Shown here piece after piece: positions 27,988 through 36,884 of a DNA stretch of 41,625 nt. How positions within the stretch are numbered: position 1 is the first letter of the stretch; each line of letters starts with the position of its first letter. Origin of the DNA: Paraglaciecola hydrolytica (GTDB lineage: Bacteria; Pseudomonadota; Gammaproteobacteria; Enterobacterales; Alteromonadaceae); NCBI RefSeq assembly GCF_001565895.1, contig NZ_LSNE01000005.1, forward strand, positions 1 to 41,625. The letters run 5' to 3'. Under the pieces are notes generated by a model. The model ran no database searches and had not been told where the DNA came from. It saw only the letters and a program-made list of their open reading frames with translations. Both the position numbers and the translations under genes were made by a program.

Positions 27988-28584
27988 TTAAGTGTTATTT
28001 TGCATATAATCAAACAGATCAATCTGCCAGTTGGCAAACAGCTCAGTTAAAGCAATTAAAGGCAGGCCTACTAAGGTATTAGGATCCCTACCGTTTAAGC
28101 GCTTAAATAATGCAATGCCCAACCCTTCACATTTAAAACTACCCGCACAATCAAAAGGTTGTTCAAGTTCTAGATAACGTTGAATTTGTTTGTTGCTGAG
28201 TTGTTTAAATTCAACCTCAAAACATTCCACCATGCTTTGTTGTTGACCATTTGCTGCATTAATAAGGCAAAGGCCGGTATAAAAGACAATACTTTGTCCT
28301 GACAGCTGGCTTAGTTGAGAAAAAGCGTTTTGATAATTACCCGGTTTACCTAATATAAGGTTGCCGTAACTTGCTAATTGATCAGAGCCAATGACATAAC
28401 CTTCGGTTAAGGATAGCGCTACTGCTTGGGCTTTAAGCTCGGCCAAGCGTTTGACTTGTTGATGAATACTTTCGCCATCAACAGCGCTTTCATCCACGTG
28501 GGGTGCTTGGCAAGTAAAAGGCACAGATAGCTTATGTAACAACGCGGCGCGATAAACGGATGTTGATGCAAGAATGATTTTCAT
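27988..28584 (-). CDS. yceF: Maf-family nucleotide pyrophosphatase YceF
   Basis: A 198-residue Maf/HAM1-type house-cleaning enzyme that hydrolyses modified nucleoside triphosphates; E. coli YceF prefers 7-methyl-GTP. It begins ILASTSVYRAALLHKL, has the catalytic-type Asp68 in GSDQ, and the block GRDPNTLVGLPLIAL. The SDQ (not SDT) form, together with CAGSFKCEG and the location beside yceD-rpmF, marks it as YceF and not the MafA/YhdE dTTPase. Ribosome binding site weak. Divergent from yceD. Confidence 0.93.
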   Translation of the reverse strand: MKIILASTSVYRAALLHKLSVPFTCQAPHVDESAVDGESIHQQVKRLAELKAQAVALSLTEGYVIGSDQLASYGNLILGKPGNYQNAFSQLSQLSGQSIVFYTGLCLINAANGQQQSMVECFEVEFKQLSNKQIQRYLELEQPFDCAGSFKCEGLGIALFKRLNGRDPNTLVGLPLIALTELFANWQIDLFDYMQNNT

Positions 28585-28680
28585 GATTAAAATAGCTTAA
28601 TGAGGCTGTATCGTGACTTTTTATATAAAGGCATAATAATCTTAAGGTCTATGCTCCAACAACCTGAAACTCGCATTTCC

Positions 28681-28704
28681 AGGTTGTTTAGGTATATAGC
28701 CTTT
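28681..28704. other. 24-bp motif shared with the region before the desulfurase gene
   Basis: AGGTTGTTTRGGTATAWA followed by SCCTTK occurs here, 77 bases before yceD, and at 19039-19062, 83 bases before the desulfurase-fusion gene; 20 of 24 bases agree. The left end also pairs with AACAACCTG upstream (28651-28659) to form a hairpin. Role unknown; chance is possible. Confidence 0.35.
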
Positions 28705-28718
28705 TTATACACATTTTC

Positions 28719-28746
28719 TTTGACTAAAGCCCTTTCAATCTATAAG
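28719..28746 (+). promoter_or_regulatory. Candidate sigma-70 promoter of the yceD-rpmF-plsX-fab cluster
   Basis: A -35-like TTTGAC (28719-28724), 16-base spacer and -10-like TATAAG (28741-28746), followed by ATGCGCGCGC. The GC-rich stretch after the -10 is of the kind seen in stringently controlled ribosomal promoters. It would place the transcript start only about 5 bases before the yceD ATG, so the mRNA would be nearly leaderless. Confidence 0.45.
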
Positions 28747-28757
28747 ATGCGCGCGCT

Positions 28758-29285
28758 ATGCAAAAAGTGAAACTGCCCAAGCAGGTAGACCCTATCAAAA
28801 GTGCCACTAAACGTTCCGTATATCGGGGCGTTATGTTAACTTGTGATATGTCTAGACTGCGTGACGTAGTTGCTGATATTGCTGATGAAGTGGATATTGA
28901 TGTTGAGTTTAAAAAAGACGAGCAGGGTCTTACTTACTTTGATGGCCACATGTCATGTTCAGCATCACTTTTATGTCAAAGATGTTATGACGTCTTTGCT
29001 CATCAAATAAACGTATCTTTTTGTTTCAGCCCTGTGCAGGGTGCTGATAAAGAAGATCGGGATGAGTTACCGGACGCTTACGAACCGGTTGAGGTCGATG
29101 ACCATGGAGAAATCAACTTACTTCAGACGTTTGAAGACGAGCTGATATTATCTTTGCCTATTGTAGCCCTTCATGCAGAGGAGGATTGCAAAGTTAAAGC
29201 GGATAATATGAGTTTTGGAGTAATTGAACCGGCCGATGAGCGCCCAAACCCGTTCGCGGTTTTGAAAGAACTTAAGCGAGACTAG
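28758..29285 (+). CDS. yceD: YceD, 23S rRNA accumulation protein
   Basis: A 175-residue DUF177 protein linked to 23S rRNA accumulation and cotranscribed with rpmF in bacteria generally. It begins MQKVKLPKQVDP, as in E. coli (MQKVKLP), which fixes the start although no good ribosome binding site is visible. A pair of cysteines, LLCQRC, and the acidic segment DELPDAYEPVEVDDHGEINL match the family; it ends with PNPFAVLKELKRD. First gene of the cluster; rpmF follows after 9 bases. Confidence 0.93.
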   Translation: MQKVKLPKQVDPIKSATKRSVYRGVMLTCDMSRLRDVVADIADEVDIDVEFKKDEQGLTYFDGHMSCSASLLCQRCYDVFAHQINVSFCFSPVQGADKEDRDELPDAYEPVEVDDHGEINLLQTFEDELILSLPIVALHAEEDCKVKADNMSFGVIEPADERPNPFAVLKELKRD

Positions 29286-29294
29286 GAGCAAGCA

Positions 29295-29465
29295 ATGGCT
29301 GTACAGAAAAGTAAAAAATCCCGTTCAAAGCGTGGTATGCGTCGTTCACATGATGCGTTAGGTACTACTACTTTGTCAGTAGATTCAACGTCAGGTGAGA
29401 CGCATGTTCGTCATCACGTGACCGCTGATGGTTACTATAAAGGCAAAAAAGTTATTTCTCTTTAA
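29295..29465 (+). CDS. rpmF: 50S ribosomal protein L32
   Basis: A 56-residue basic protein beginning [20 protein letters not shown] and ending [10 protein letters not shown], the standard L32 pattern of gammaproteobacteria, which lacks the zinc cysteines of some other L32 forms. It is short, so easily missed. AGGAG lies 6-7 bases before the ATG. It sits between yceD and plsX, as in most bacteria, tying ribosome synthesis to lipid synthesis. Confidence 0.97.
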   Translation: MAVQKSKKSRSKRGMRRSHDALGTTTLSVDSTSGETHVRHHVTADGYYKGKKVISL

Positions 29466-29483
29466 TTTTAAAGAGCATTGACT

Positions 29484-30509
29484 TTGCGTCATCTAACCTT
29501 AGCGTTAGATATTATGGGGGGCGATTTCGGCCCCCATATTATTTTGCCTGCAGCCTTAAGCGCGCTGACAGAAAATCCCGATCTTTATGTTGTGCTATGT
29601 GGCGCTAATACAGTGCTCGAACCATGGCTCGCCCAACAAGATAAGCATATCCAAAACAGAATTATTTTGTCCGATTGTCAACAAACAGTGACAATGGATG
29701 AATCACCGATCACAGCATTACGTTCCAAAAAAGACTCGTCTATGCGTCGCATGCTTGATTTAGTTGAGCAAGGTCAGGCTGATGCCTGTGTAAGCGCCGG
29801 TAATACTGGTGCCTTATTGGCGATGGCTTATCACGTACTTAAAACCTTGCCGGGTATCGATCGTCCAGCATTAATATCCCAGATGCCCACTGTTGATGGT
29901 GGTAAAGTGTATCTATTGGACCTAGGCGCTAATGTTGATTGTGATTCGGAGGTATTGTTTCAATATGCCGTTATGGGCTCAGTACTTGCTGAGTTAGTAG
30001 GCAATATAGACAGACCTAAAGTGGCCTTGCTAAATGTAGGTTCCGAGCAAAATAAAGGTAATGATCGAGTCAAAACCACCAACAGAATTTTGTCAGAAAC
30101 CGCGAGTCTTAATTACATTGGTTATGTTGAAGGCAATGATATTTTTAGTCAGAAAGCTGACGTAATTGTAACCGATGGTTTTGCTGGTAATATCGCTCTT
30201 AAATCCTGTGAAGGCCTCACTAAGCTGGTGATTAACGAGGTTAAAAAAGCCTCTAATCAAAATTGGTTGAATAAAATTCTGGCTAAAATCGCTTTACCTT
30301 TACTGCGCAACATTTATTTGCGCATGAACCCCGACCAGTATAATGGGGCGAGTCTGATAGGATTGCGCGGAATTGTGGTAAAAAGCCACGGTAATGCCTC
30401 GTCAGAGGCTTTTTTGTATGCCATTAGAGAAGCAGTCAAAGAAGTCAACATGCAGGTACCAACAAAAATAAAAGATAAGATAGAAGCTGTTTTAATGGAG
30501 CGTCACTAA
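29484..30509 (+). CDS. plsX: Phosphate acyltransferase PlsX
   Basis: Converts acyl-ACP and phosphate to acyl-phosphate, the acyl donor for PlsY in phospholipid synthesis. It contains ALDIMGGDFGP, VSAGNTGALLA, LDLGANVDC and NPDQYNGASLIGLRG, all typical of PlsX. The frame is open from TTG 29478, but the AAAGAG ribosome binding site (29470-29475) is only 2 bases from that codon and 8 bases from the next TTG at 29484, which gives the start MRHLTLALD; I prefer 29484. In E. coli plsX also uses a non-ATG start. About 341 residues. fabH follows after 3 bases. Confidence 0.93.
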   Translation: MRHLTLALDIMGGDFGPHIILPAALSALTENPDLYVVLCGANTVLEPWLAQQDKHIQNRIILSDCQQTVTMDESPITALRSKKDSSMRRMLDLVEQGQADACVSAGNTGALLAMAYHVLKTLPGIDRPALISQMPTVDGGKVYLLDLGANVDCDSEVLFQYAVMGSVLAELVGNIDRPKVALLNVGSEQNKGNDRVKTTNRILSETASLNYIGYVEGNDIFSQKADVIVTDGFAGNIALKSCEGLTKLVINEVKKASNQNWLNKILAKIALPLLRNIYLRMNPDQYNGASLIGLRGIVVKSHGNASSEAFLYAIREAVKEVNMQVPTKIKDKIEAVLMERH

Positions 30510-30512
30510 TAC

Positions 30513-31472
30513 ATGAATTCAAGAATAATTGGCACGGGTAGTTATTATCCAAGTGAAATACGTACCAATGCTCATTTGGCCACTATGGTTGATACTTCAG
30601 ATGAATGGATCACTGACCGCACAGGAATAAAAGAAAGACGTATCATTGGTGCTGATGAAACTGCTGCAACTATGGGAGTGGAAGCCAGTAAAAAAGCCAT
30701 CGAAGCGGCCAATATCGATCCTAAATCTATCGATATGATTGTTTGTGCCACTACAAGTGGCCGTTATGCCTTGCCAAGCACAGCCTGTGAAATACAAAAA
30801 GCCCTAGGTTTGGATGGAATACCCGCTTTTGATATCGCCGCTGCTTGTGCTGGTTATTGTTACGCCTTGAGTGTGGCGGATCAATATATCAAAACTGGTA
30901 TGGTTAAAAGGATCTTGGTTATCGGCACGGACTGTTTAAGCCGCTTAATTAATCCAGAAGATCGCACTATGGTAATACTGTTTGGTGATGCCGCCGGTGC
31001 AACCATTATAGAAGCCAGTGAAGAGCCAGGCATTCTATCCACCCATATTAATGCGGCTGGTTCCTATGGCGATTTGTTGCAAGTGGGTAATCCAACTCGT
31101 GGTGATGAAAAGTCAGTGCATGAAAACTGGGGTTCGATGAAGGGCAACGAAGTATTTAAAGTTGCCGTAAACAAATTAAGCGAAGTGGTTGAGCAAACCT
31201 TAGCTGCTAACAATATGCAGAAATCTGATTTGGATTGGTTAGTGCCTCATCAAGCTAATTTCAGGATCATTAAGGCAACAGCTAAAAAATTAGATATGTC
31301 ACTTGATCAAGTTGTTATGACTTTAGAAAGTTATGGTAATACTTCAGCTGCAACGGTTCCTACTGCCCTTGATACCGCTATTCGGGATGGCAGAATTAAG
31401 CGTGGCCAAACCTTATTATTAGAAGCTTTTGGTGGTGGTTTTGCCTGGGCATCTGCATTAGTTAGATATTAA
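30513..31472 (+). CDS. fabH: 3-oxoacyl-ACP synthase III (FabH)
   Basis: Starts fatty acid synthesis by condensing acetyl-CoA with malonyl-ACP. 319 residues with the catalytic triad Cys112 ([11 protein letters not shown]), His246 (VPHQANFRI) and Asn276 (SYGNTSAAT), and the N-terminal [12 protein letters not shown] motif. The start codon is 3 bases after the plsX stop, so the two are coupled. Regulation within the cluster is probably by the upstream promoter. Confidence 0.97.
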   Translation: MNSRIIGTGSYYPSEIRTNAHLATMVDTSDEWITDRTGIKERRIIGADETAATMGVEASKKAIEAANIDPKSIDMIVCATTSGRYALPSTACEIQKALGLDGIPAFDIAAACAGYCYALSVADQYIKTGMVKRILVIGTDCLSRLINPEDRTMVILFGDAAGATIIEASEEPGILSTHINAAGSYGDLLQVGNPTRGDEKSVHENWGSMKGNEVFKVAVNKLSEVVEQTLAANNMQKSDLDWLVPHQANFRIIKATAKKLDMSLDQVVMTLESYGNTSAATVPTALDTAIRDGRIKRGQTLLLEAFGGGFAWASALVRY

Positions 31473-31497
31473 TTCTTTTTTAATCTGAGATAATACT

Positions 31498-32424
31498 ATG
31501 AGTAAACAAGCTTGGGTTTTCCCAGGCCAAGGTTCACAGTCCTTAGGGATGTTGGGTGAGCTAGCGGCAGAATTTCCGTCGATATTAGAAACATTTCAAC
31601 AAGCCAGTGACGTATTGGGTTACGACTTGTGGCATGTAGTGCAACAAGATGAAGTTAAATTAAATCAAACCCATATTACTCAACCTGCATTGTTAGCGGC
31701 CAGTTACGCCTTGTATAAGGTACTAGTTGCCCAAGGTCGAGAGCTTCCTGCTTATATGGCGGGTCACTCTTTAGGAGAATACTCTGCCTTGGTTTGTGCT
31801 GGTGTGATCAAATTTGCTGATGCCATCAAACTAGTAGAAGCTCGTGGTCAGTTTATGCAACAAGCTGTACCTGCAGGCACCGGCGCAATGTACGCCATCA
31901 TTGGTTTGGATGACGATAAAATTATCGCCTGCTGTGCACAAGCGCAACAAGAAACATCTGAAGTCGTCGCTGCGGTTAACTTTAATTCTCCCGGCCAGGT
32001 AGTCATTGCGGGTACCACTAAAGCAGCTCAAGTAGCAGCAGACTATTGTAAAGAACAAGGTGCAAAACGCGCTTTGCCTTTGGCAGTGAGTGTGCCTTCG
32101 CACTGTGCATTAATGCAGCCAGCTGCTGATAAACTGGCTGTTATGCTTGAATCTATTGAGTTTTCAGCACCAATGATCGCGGTTGTTAATAATGTGGATG
32201 TGGCTACTCCATCTGATCCTCTAGCCATCAAATTGGCTTTAGTGAAACAGCTTTATAGTCCAGTACGCTGGACTGAAACTGTGTTGGAGCTGGCAAAAAA
32301 TGATGTCAGTTCATTATATGAGGTAGGTCCGGGTAAAGTATTAACGGGTTTGGTCAAACGTATTGATAAAAATATCAACTGCGAGGCATTGAATTCATTA
32401 GCTACTCTGACAGCAGAAGCTTAA
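31498..32424 (+). CDS. fabD: Malonyl-CoA:ACP transacylase (FabD)
   Basis: Transfers malonyl from CoA to acyl carrier protein. 308 residues with the N-terminal FPGQGSQS, nucleophile Ser91 in GHSLGEYSALV, and catalytic His202 in VPSHCALM. Follows fabH by 25 bases. Length and motifs are standard. Confidence 0.97.
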   Translation: MSKQAWVFPGQGSQSLGMLGELAAEFPSILETFQQASDVLGYDLWHVVQQDEVKLNQTHITQPALLAASYALYKVLVAQGRELPAYMAGHSLGEYSALVCAGVIKFADAIKLVEARGQFMQQAVPAGTGAMYAIIGLDDDKIIACCAQAQQETSEVVAAVNFNSPGQVVIAGTTKAAQVAADYCKEQGAKRALPLAVSVPSHCALMQPAADKLAVMLESIEFSAPMIAVVNNVDVATPSDPLAIKLALVKQLYSPVRWTETVLELAKNDVSSLYEVGPGKVLTGLVKRIDKNINCEALNSLATLTAEA

Positions 32425-32456
32425 ACAACTTTGTTTTAAAAAATGATGAGATGGTT

Positions 32457-33194
32457 ATGTCAAATTTAAATGGAAAAATCGCTCTGGTAACCGGAGCGAG
32501 TCGTGGTATTGGTAGAGCCATTGCTGAAAAATTAGCGGCAAATGGCGCAACTGTTATAGGTACTGCGACTTCTGAGGCTGGTGCTCAAGCTATTAGCGAA
32601 TATTTAGCTGATAATGGTGTGGGTAAAGTGCTAAATGTAGCTGAAGTAGGGGCAATCCAAACGTTAGTGGATAGCATTACCGAGCAACATGGTGGTATTG
32701 ATATTCTAATCAATAATGCCGGCATTACTCGTGATAATTTATTGCTGCGTATGAAAGACGACGAATGGCAAGATATTATGGATACTAACCTAACTGCTAT
32801 ATTTAAACTGTCTAAAGCAGTGTTGCGTGGCATGATGAAAAAACGCAATGGACGCATAGTTAATGTCGGTTCAGTTGTTGGCAGTACAGGTAATGCTGGA
32901 CAAGCAAACTATGCAGCAGCAAAAGCAGGGGTGATAGGTTTTAGTAAATCCATGGCCCGTGAAGTTGCATCTCGAGGCATTACCGTTAACGTGGTTGCCC
33001 CAGGTTTTATTGATACTGATATGACTAAGTCATTAACAGACGAGCAAAAAGCTGCAATTTTTAGCGATATCCCGGCAAACCGCCTAGGTTTACCCGAAGA
33101 AATCGCCTCAGCTGTGGTATTTCTTGCTAGTAATGAAGCGGCTTATATCACCGGCGAAACCTTGCATGTCAATGGTGGTATGCATATGTGTTAA
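32457..33194 (+). CDS. fabG: 3-oxoacyl-ACP reductase (FabG)
   Basis: NADPH-dependent reduction of 3-oxoacyl-ACP in the elongation cycle. Classical SDR: TGASRGIG near the N-terminus, NNAG, the catalytic serine in NVGSVVG and YAAAK for Tyr and Lys, and the GFIDTDMT loop. The frame opens at ATG 32451, directly behind GATGAG, but ATG 32457 has that site at the right 6-base distance and gives 245 residues starting MSNLNGKIALVTG, like other FabG proteins, so I use it. Confidence 0.95.
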   Translation: MSNLNGKIALVTGASRGIGRAIAEKLAANGATVIGTATSEAGAQAISEYLADNGVGKVLNVAEVGAIQTLVDSITEQHGGIDILINNAGITRDNLLLRMKDDEWQDIMDTNLTAIFKLSKAVLRGMMKKRNGRIVNVGSVVGSTGNAGQANYAAAKAGVIGFSKSMAREVASRGITVNVVAPGFIDTDMTKSLTDEQKAAIFSDIPANRLGLPEEIASAVVFLASNEAAYITGETLHVNGGMHMC

Positions 33195-33200
33195 TAAATA

Positions 33201-33236
33201 AGCAAACAGACATTATTTATATTGTCTAAGCTTGCT
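33201..33236 (+). other. Imperfect hairpin between fabG and acpP
   Basis: Arms AGCAA/TTGCT and AGAC/GTCT with small internal bulges and a 12-base loop, starting 6 bases after the fabG stop and followed by TGTTAAAATTTTG. It could attenuate read-through into acpP, but the T tract is poor. Confidence 0.35.
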
Positions 33237-33304
33237 TGTTAAAATTTTGTTTAATAGACTGCGCATCGTGGTGGTTTGACCAGACAGAAAAGTGTGTGAC
33301 TTGC

Positions 33305-33333
33305 TTGCAAGCCACAGACTTGGTGAATACACT
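33305..33333 (+). promoter_or_regulatory. Candidate acpP promoter
   Basis: TTGCAA (33305-33310), 17-base spacer and TACACT (33328-33333) in the 185-base gap before acpP. Each box matches the sigma-70 consensus at 4 of 6 positions. An extra promoter here fits the high demand for acyl carrier protein. The 10-bp palindrome GCTTGCAAGC overlaps the -35 box. Confidence 0.4.
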
Positions 33334-33379
33334 ACACGCAAATTTATATCTAGATACTTTATAAGGGATAACTAGAATT

Positions 33380-33619
33380 ATGAGTACAATCGAAGAACGC
33401 GTTAAAAAAATCATTATTGAGCAACTGGGCGTTAAAGAAGAAGAAGTTAAACCAGAAGCATCTTTTGTTGATGATTTAGGGGCGGATTCATTAGATACAG
33501 TTGAATTGGTTATGGCTCTTGAAGAAGAATTCGATACTGAAATCCCTGACGAAGAAGCTGAGAAAATCACGACTGTTCAATCTGCTATTGATTACGTCAA
33601 CGCTCATAAAGACGCGTAA
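33380..33619 (+). CDS. acpP: Acyl carrier protein
   Basis: A 79-residue acidic four-helix protein that carries the growing acyl chain on a phosphopantetheine arm. The attachment residue is Ser37 in [13 protein letters not shown]. The sequence is nearly that of E. coli AcpP, with one or two extra residues at the C-terminus. It has its own probable promoter upstream and a terminator-like hairpin downstream, so it can be transcribed as a short abundant message. Confidence 0.98.
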   Translation: MSTIEERVKKIIIEQLGVKEEEVKPEASFVDDLGADSLDTVELVMALEEEFDTEIPDEEAEKITTVQSAIDYVNAHKDA

Positions 33620-33628
33620 AAGTTCCAA

Positions 33629-33660
33629 AAAACGGCTCTTTCTGAGCCGTTTCTCTTTCT
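33629..33660 (+). terminator. Terminator/attenuator between acpP and fabF
   Basis: Perfect 9-bp stem AAACGGCTC / GAGCCGTTT with a 5-base loop (33630-33652), followed by CTCTTTCT. It starts 11 bases after the acpP stop. fabF follows with its own strong ribosome binding site, so partial termination would give more acpP than fabF mRNA. Confidence 0.75.
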
Positions 33661-33693
33661 ATCCAATTATTATCTTATCGTTCGGAGGCCAAT

Positions 33694-34932
33694 GTGTCTA
33701 AACGTCGCGTAGTTGTGACTGGTCTTGGCATGCTCTCTCCTTTGGGAAATGACGTCAGCACCACCTGGACTAATATTCTGGCAGGTAAAAGTGGCATTGG
33801 CCCAATTACTTCTTTTGATGCCAGTGAATTCACCACGCAATTTGCAGGTGAAGTTAAAGATTTTGATGTTGAAATGTATATTCCTAAAAAAGAAACCAAA
33901 AAAATGGATAAATTTATCCAGTTTGGTATCGCTGCAGGAAAACAAGCACTAGCTCATTCAGGTTTAGTCATTACCCTTGAAAATGCCAGTCGGGTAGGAG
34001 TTGCTATTGGCTCTGGGATTGGCGGTTTAGGTTTAATTGAAGAAAACCATAATAAGTTGTTAGAAGGCGGTCCACGTAAAATTTCACCATTTTTTGTGCC
34101 GGCAACCATAACCAATATGATCTCTGGTTTTTTATCGATCATGGAAGGCCTCAAAGGTCCTAATCTTAATATCGTTACTGCCTGTACCACTGGTGTGCAT
34201 AACATTGGTGTGGCTGCCAGAACCATTGCTTACGGTGATGCCGATGCGATGTTAGCTGGCGGTGCAGAATCCACTGTGTGTGCATTGGGTGTAGGTGGCT
34301 TTGCTGCGGCTCGTGCCTTATCGACTCGCAATGATGCTCCTGAATTAGCCAGTCGGCCTTGGGATAAAGATCGTGATGGTTTTGTCATGGGCGAAGGCGC
34401 TGGCGTGGTGATGCTGGAAGAATATGAGTTTGCTAAACAGCGCGGCGCTACTATTTATGCTGAGCTTGTTGGTTTTGGCATGAGTGGTGATGCTTATCAT
34501 ATGACTTCACCTCCTGAAAACGGTGAAGGTGCTGCCGCTGCTATGGTTAATGCAATCAATGATGCTAAGGTTCAGCCTGCTGACATTACCTATGTAAATG
34601 CGCATGGAACTTCTACACCAGCGGGTGATATTGCCGAAGTATCTGCAGTAAAAAGTGTGTTTGGCACTCATGCCAGCAAGTTATTAGTTAGTTCGACTAA
34701 GTCCATGACAGGTCATTTACTTGGTGCAGCTGGTGCTATTGAGGCAATTTTTACCATACTTGCACTTAAAGATCAGATAGCTCCTCCCACTATCAATTTA
34801 GATAATCCGGGTGAAGGCTGTGATTTGGATTTTGTTGCCCATACTGCTAGAAAGGTAGAAATGGACTACGCCCTATGTAATTCATTTGGCTTTGGTGGTA
34901 CTAACGGATCACTATTATTCAAAAAAGCCTAA
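33694..34932 (+). CDS. fabF: 3-oxoacyl-ACP synthase II (FabF)
   Basis: Elongating condensing enzyme of fatty acid synthesis, in E. coli important for temperature control of unsaturated chains. 412 residues with the catalytic Cys164 ([11 protein letters not shown]), His304 ([12 protein letters not shown]) and His341 ([12 protein letters not shown]). It starts with GTG; GGAGG lies 5 bases before it, and an overlapping ATG at 33692 is out of frame. Followed by a strong terminator. Confidence 0.97.
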   Translation: MSKRRVVVTGLGMLSPLGNDVSTTWTNILAGKSGIGPITSFDASEFTTQFAGEVKDFDVEMYIPKKETKKMDKFIQFGIAAGKQALAHSGLVITLENASRVGVAIGSGIGGLGLIEENHNKLLEGGPRKISPFFVPATITNMISGFLSIMEGLKGPNLNIVTACTTGVHNIGVAARTIAYGDADAMLAGGAESTVCALGVGGFAAARALSTRNDAPELASRPWDKDRDGFVMGEGAGVVMLEEYEFAKQRGATIYAELVGFGMSGDAYHMTSPPENGEGAAAAMVNAINDAKVQPADITYVNAHGTSTPAGDIAEVSAVKSVFGTHASKLLVSSTKSMTGHLLGAAGAIEAIFTILALKDQIAPPTINLDNPGEGCDLDFVAHTARKVEMDYALCNSFGFGGTNGSLLFKKA

Positions 34933-34968
34933 AAGATTGCATTTTTTAGCGTAAACAGTGCATTATTC

Positions 34969-34997
34969 AAAGCCCAATTTATCCTGGGCTTTTTTTT
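34969..34997 (+). terminator. Strong terminator after fabF
   Basis: 8-bp stem AAAGCCCA / TGGGCTTT with an 8-base loop, followed by TTTTT, 37 bases after the fabF stop. It separates the fatty-acid block from pabC-mltG-tmk-holB. Confidence 0.9.
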
Positions 34998-35026
34998 GTG
35001 TGAACTAATGCGAGGCAGTCAATAAA

Positions 35027-35872
35027 TTGATAATAATCAATGGTCAATTTCAAGATAAGATCGATGTCGCTGAACGCGCACTGCAATACGGTGATGGTTG
35101 TTTTACTACTATGGCATTCAGTCAGAATAAGCTGCTATTGTGGCCTCTGCATCTAGCTCGGCTGCAAAATAACTGTCAACGTTTAGCGATTAATTTTCTT
35201 CAATGGCAAGCCCTTCATGAATCGGCTCTTAACTTAATTGCACAGTCTGAGCATAAAAATGGTGTGATAAAAATTATTATCAGCCGGGGCAAAGGTGGGC
35301 GAGGTTATAGTCCGCTTAATGTTAGCGAGTCGAGTTATATTGTATCTTTGCATACTTTGCCTGTTCATTATGCAGGCTGGCAACAGCAGGGTATCAAGCT
35401 AGGTTTGAGCCCAGTAAAGCTAGCAATACAGCCTTTGTTAGCAGGCCTTAAACACCTGAATCGCTTAGAACAAGTCCTCATTAAACAAGCCTTAGACTTA
35501 ACTGAATTTGATGATGTTTTAGTATGTGACAGCAATGACAATATAATTGAAGCCAGCGCCGCTAATGTATTTTGGCTACATAAGGGCCAGTGGTTTACGC
35601 CAATGCTGGATGGTTGTGGGGTTGCAGGGGTGATGCGTCGTACGATTTGCCAAATGTTGGCCGCACAATCTCAACCAGTGAAGGAAATTCATCAAATCTT
35701 TACCCTTGATTTTGCCGCCGAAGAAATGTTTATCTGTAATGCACTGATGGCTATAGTACCTGTGACGACTTTGAGCGTACCAATGTTAAATCAACAATGG
35801 ACCTTCAGTCATTCTAAGGTCGCCCAATTACAGACTGAATTAAATATTTTTCTACAAACATCCTTATCATGA
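35027..35872 (+). CDS. pabC: Aminodeoxychorismate lyase (PabC)
   Basis: Class IV PLP enzyme that converts 4-amino-4-deoxychorismate to 4-aminobenzoate and pyruvate for folate synthesis. 281 residues; PLP lysine Lys142 in AGLKHLNRLEQVL, with GDGCFTT near residue 23 and the cofactor-binding EASAANVFW. The start is TTG at 35027: no in-frame ATG is near and the protein aligns from MIIINGQ with E. coli MFLINGH. GAGG lies about 11 bases upstream. Its stop overlaps the mltG start (ATGA), so the two are coupled. Confidence 0.93.
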   Translation: MIIINGQFQDKIDVAERALQYGDGCFTTMAFSQNKLLLWPLHLARLQNNCQRLAINFLQWQALHESALNLIAQSEHKNGVIKIIISRGKGGRGYSPLNVSESSYIVSLHTLPVHYAGWQQQGIKLGLSPVKLAIQPLLAGLKHLNRLEQVLIKQALDLTEFDDVLVCDSNDNIIEASAANVFWLHKGQWFTPMLDGCGVAGVMRRTICQMLAAQSQPVKEIHQIFTLDFAAEEMFICNALMAIVPVTTLSVPMLNQQWTFSHSKVAQLQTELNIFLQTSLS

Positions 35873-36873
35873 AAATAAAATTTATCCTGAAGTTTTTACT
35901 GTTGATTTTATTGCTTGGTTGCCTAGGTGCTGGCGCACTTTATTATTATCTCAACCAGCAAGTTCAGCAAACTCTGTTAATTAGCAAACCACAATTGTTA
36001 ACTCTGGGAAAAGGTCAGTCAGCTCGCAAGATCTTAGTCGAGCTTGAGCAACAAAAAATTATCGGCGACATAATCGCTTTAAAAATCCTCCTGAAATTAA
36101 AACCGCAACTTGCGAAATTTAAAGCAGGAACTTATGAATTATTGCCCGGCATGCAAACACAACAATTGTTGGACTTACTGGTGAGTGGTAAAGAAAAACT
36201 CTTTAGTATTAGTCTGGTAGAAGGTTTGCAGTGGCGGGAGTGGGAACTGCAACTTAAATCCCAAGAACATTTAGTTTTTGATGCGACAACAGACGCTGGC
36301 ATCGCTGCTTTGATTAGCGATTTGCCCGGTCAGTCTATCGAAGGTTGGTTATTACCTGATACCTATCATTTTGCCACAGGCACCAATGCTTTTACTGTCA
36401 TCAGTATCGCCCACCAGAAAATGCGTCAATATCTTGAAGAGCAGTGGCATGTACGTGCCTTGGATGTGCCTTATGCAAATTCCTATGAGGGTTTGATCAT
36501 GGCCTCGATTATTGAAAAAGAAACCGCTGTGCCCTCAGAGCGCCCCCGTATCGCTGGGGTTTTTGTGAATCGTTTGAATCTTAATATGCGCCTACAAACC
36601 GATCCTACAGTGATATATGGCCTCGGGCCTGATTTTGATGGTGACATAAAGCGTAAGGACTTAAAGACGCCAACCCCTTATAATACCTATGTGATAAAAG
36701 GTTTGCCGCCAACCCCTATTGCCATGCCAGGAAAGTTGTCTATAGCAGCGGCGTTTAATCCACTGGCAACCAATGATTTGTATTTTGTGGCCAGAGGTGA
36801 TGGTAGTCATCAATTCTCTGAGACTTTGCAACAACATAATCAAGCAGTAAAACAGTACATATTAAAAAAATAA
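35869..36873 (+). CDS. mltG: Endolytic murein transglycosylase MltG
   Basis: Inner-membrane enzyme that cuts nascent glycan strands and limits their length. 334 residues: an N-terminal membrane helix (FILKFLLLILLLGCLGAGAL, residues 4-23), a LysM-like part, and the YceG catalytic domain with the catalytic glutamate in IIEKET (about residue 216) and MRLQTDPTVIYGLG. Overlaps pabC by 4 bases, as in E. coli, where pabC-yceG-tmk-holB form the same run. Confidence 0.95.
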   Translation: MKIKFILKFLLLILLLGCLGAGALYYYLNQQVQQTLLISKPQLLTLGKGQSARKILVELEQQKIIGDIIALKILLKLKPQLAKFKAGTYELLPGMQTQQLLDLLVSGKEKLFSISLVEGLQWREWELQLKSQEHLVFDATTDAGIAALISDLPGQSIEGWLLPDTYHFATGTNAFTVISIAHQKMRQYLEEQWHVRALDVPYANSYEGLIMASIIEKETAVPSERPRIAGVFVNRLNLNMRLQTDPTVIYGLGPDFDGDIKRKDLKTPTPYNTYVIKGLPPTPIAMPGKLSIAAAFNPLATNDLYFVARGDGSHQFSETLQQHNQAVKQYILKK

Positions 36874-36884
36874 GCGAGTTCAGT

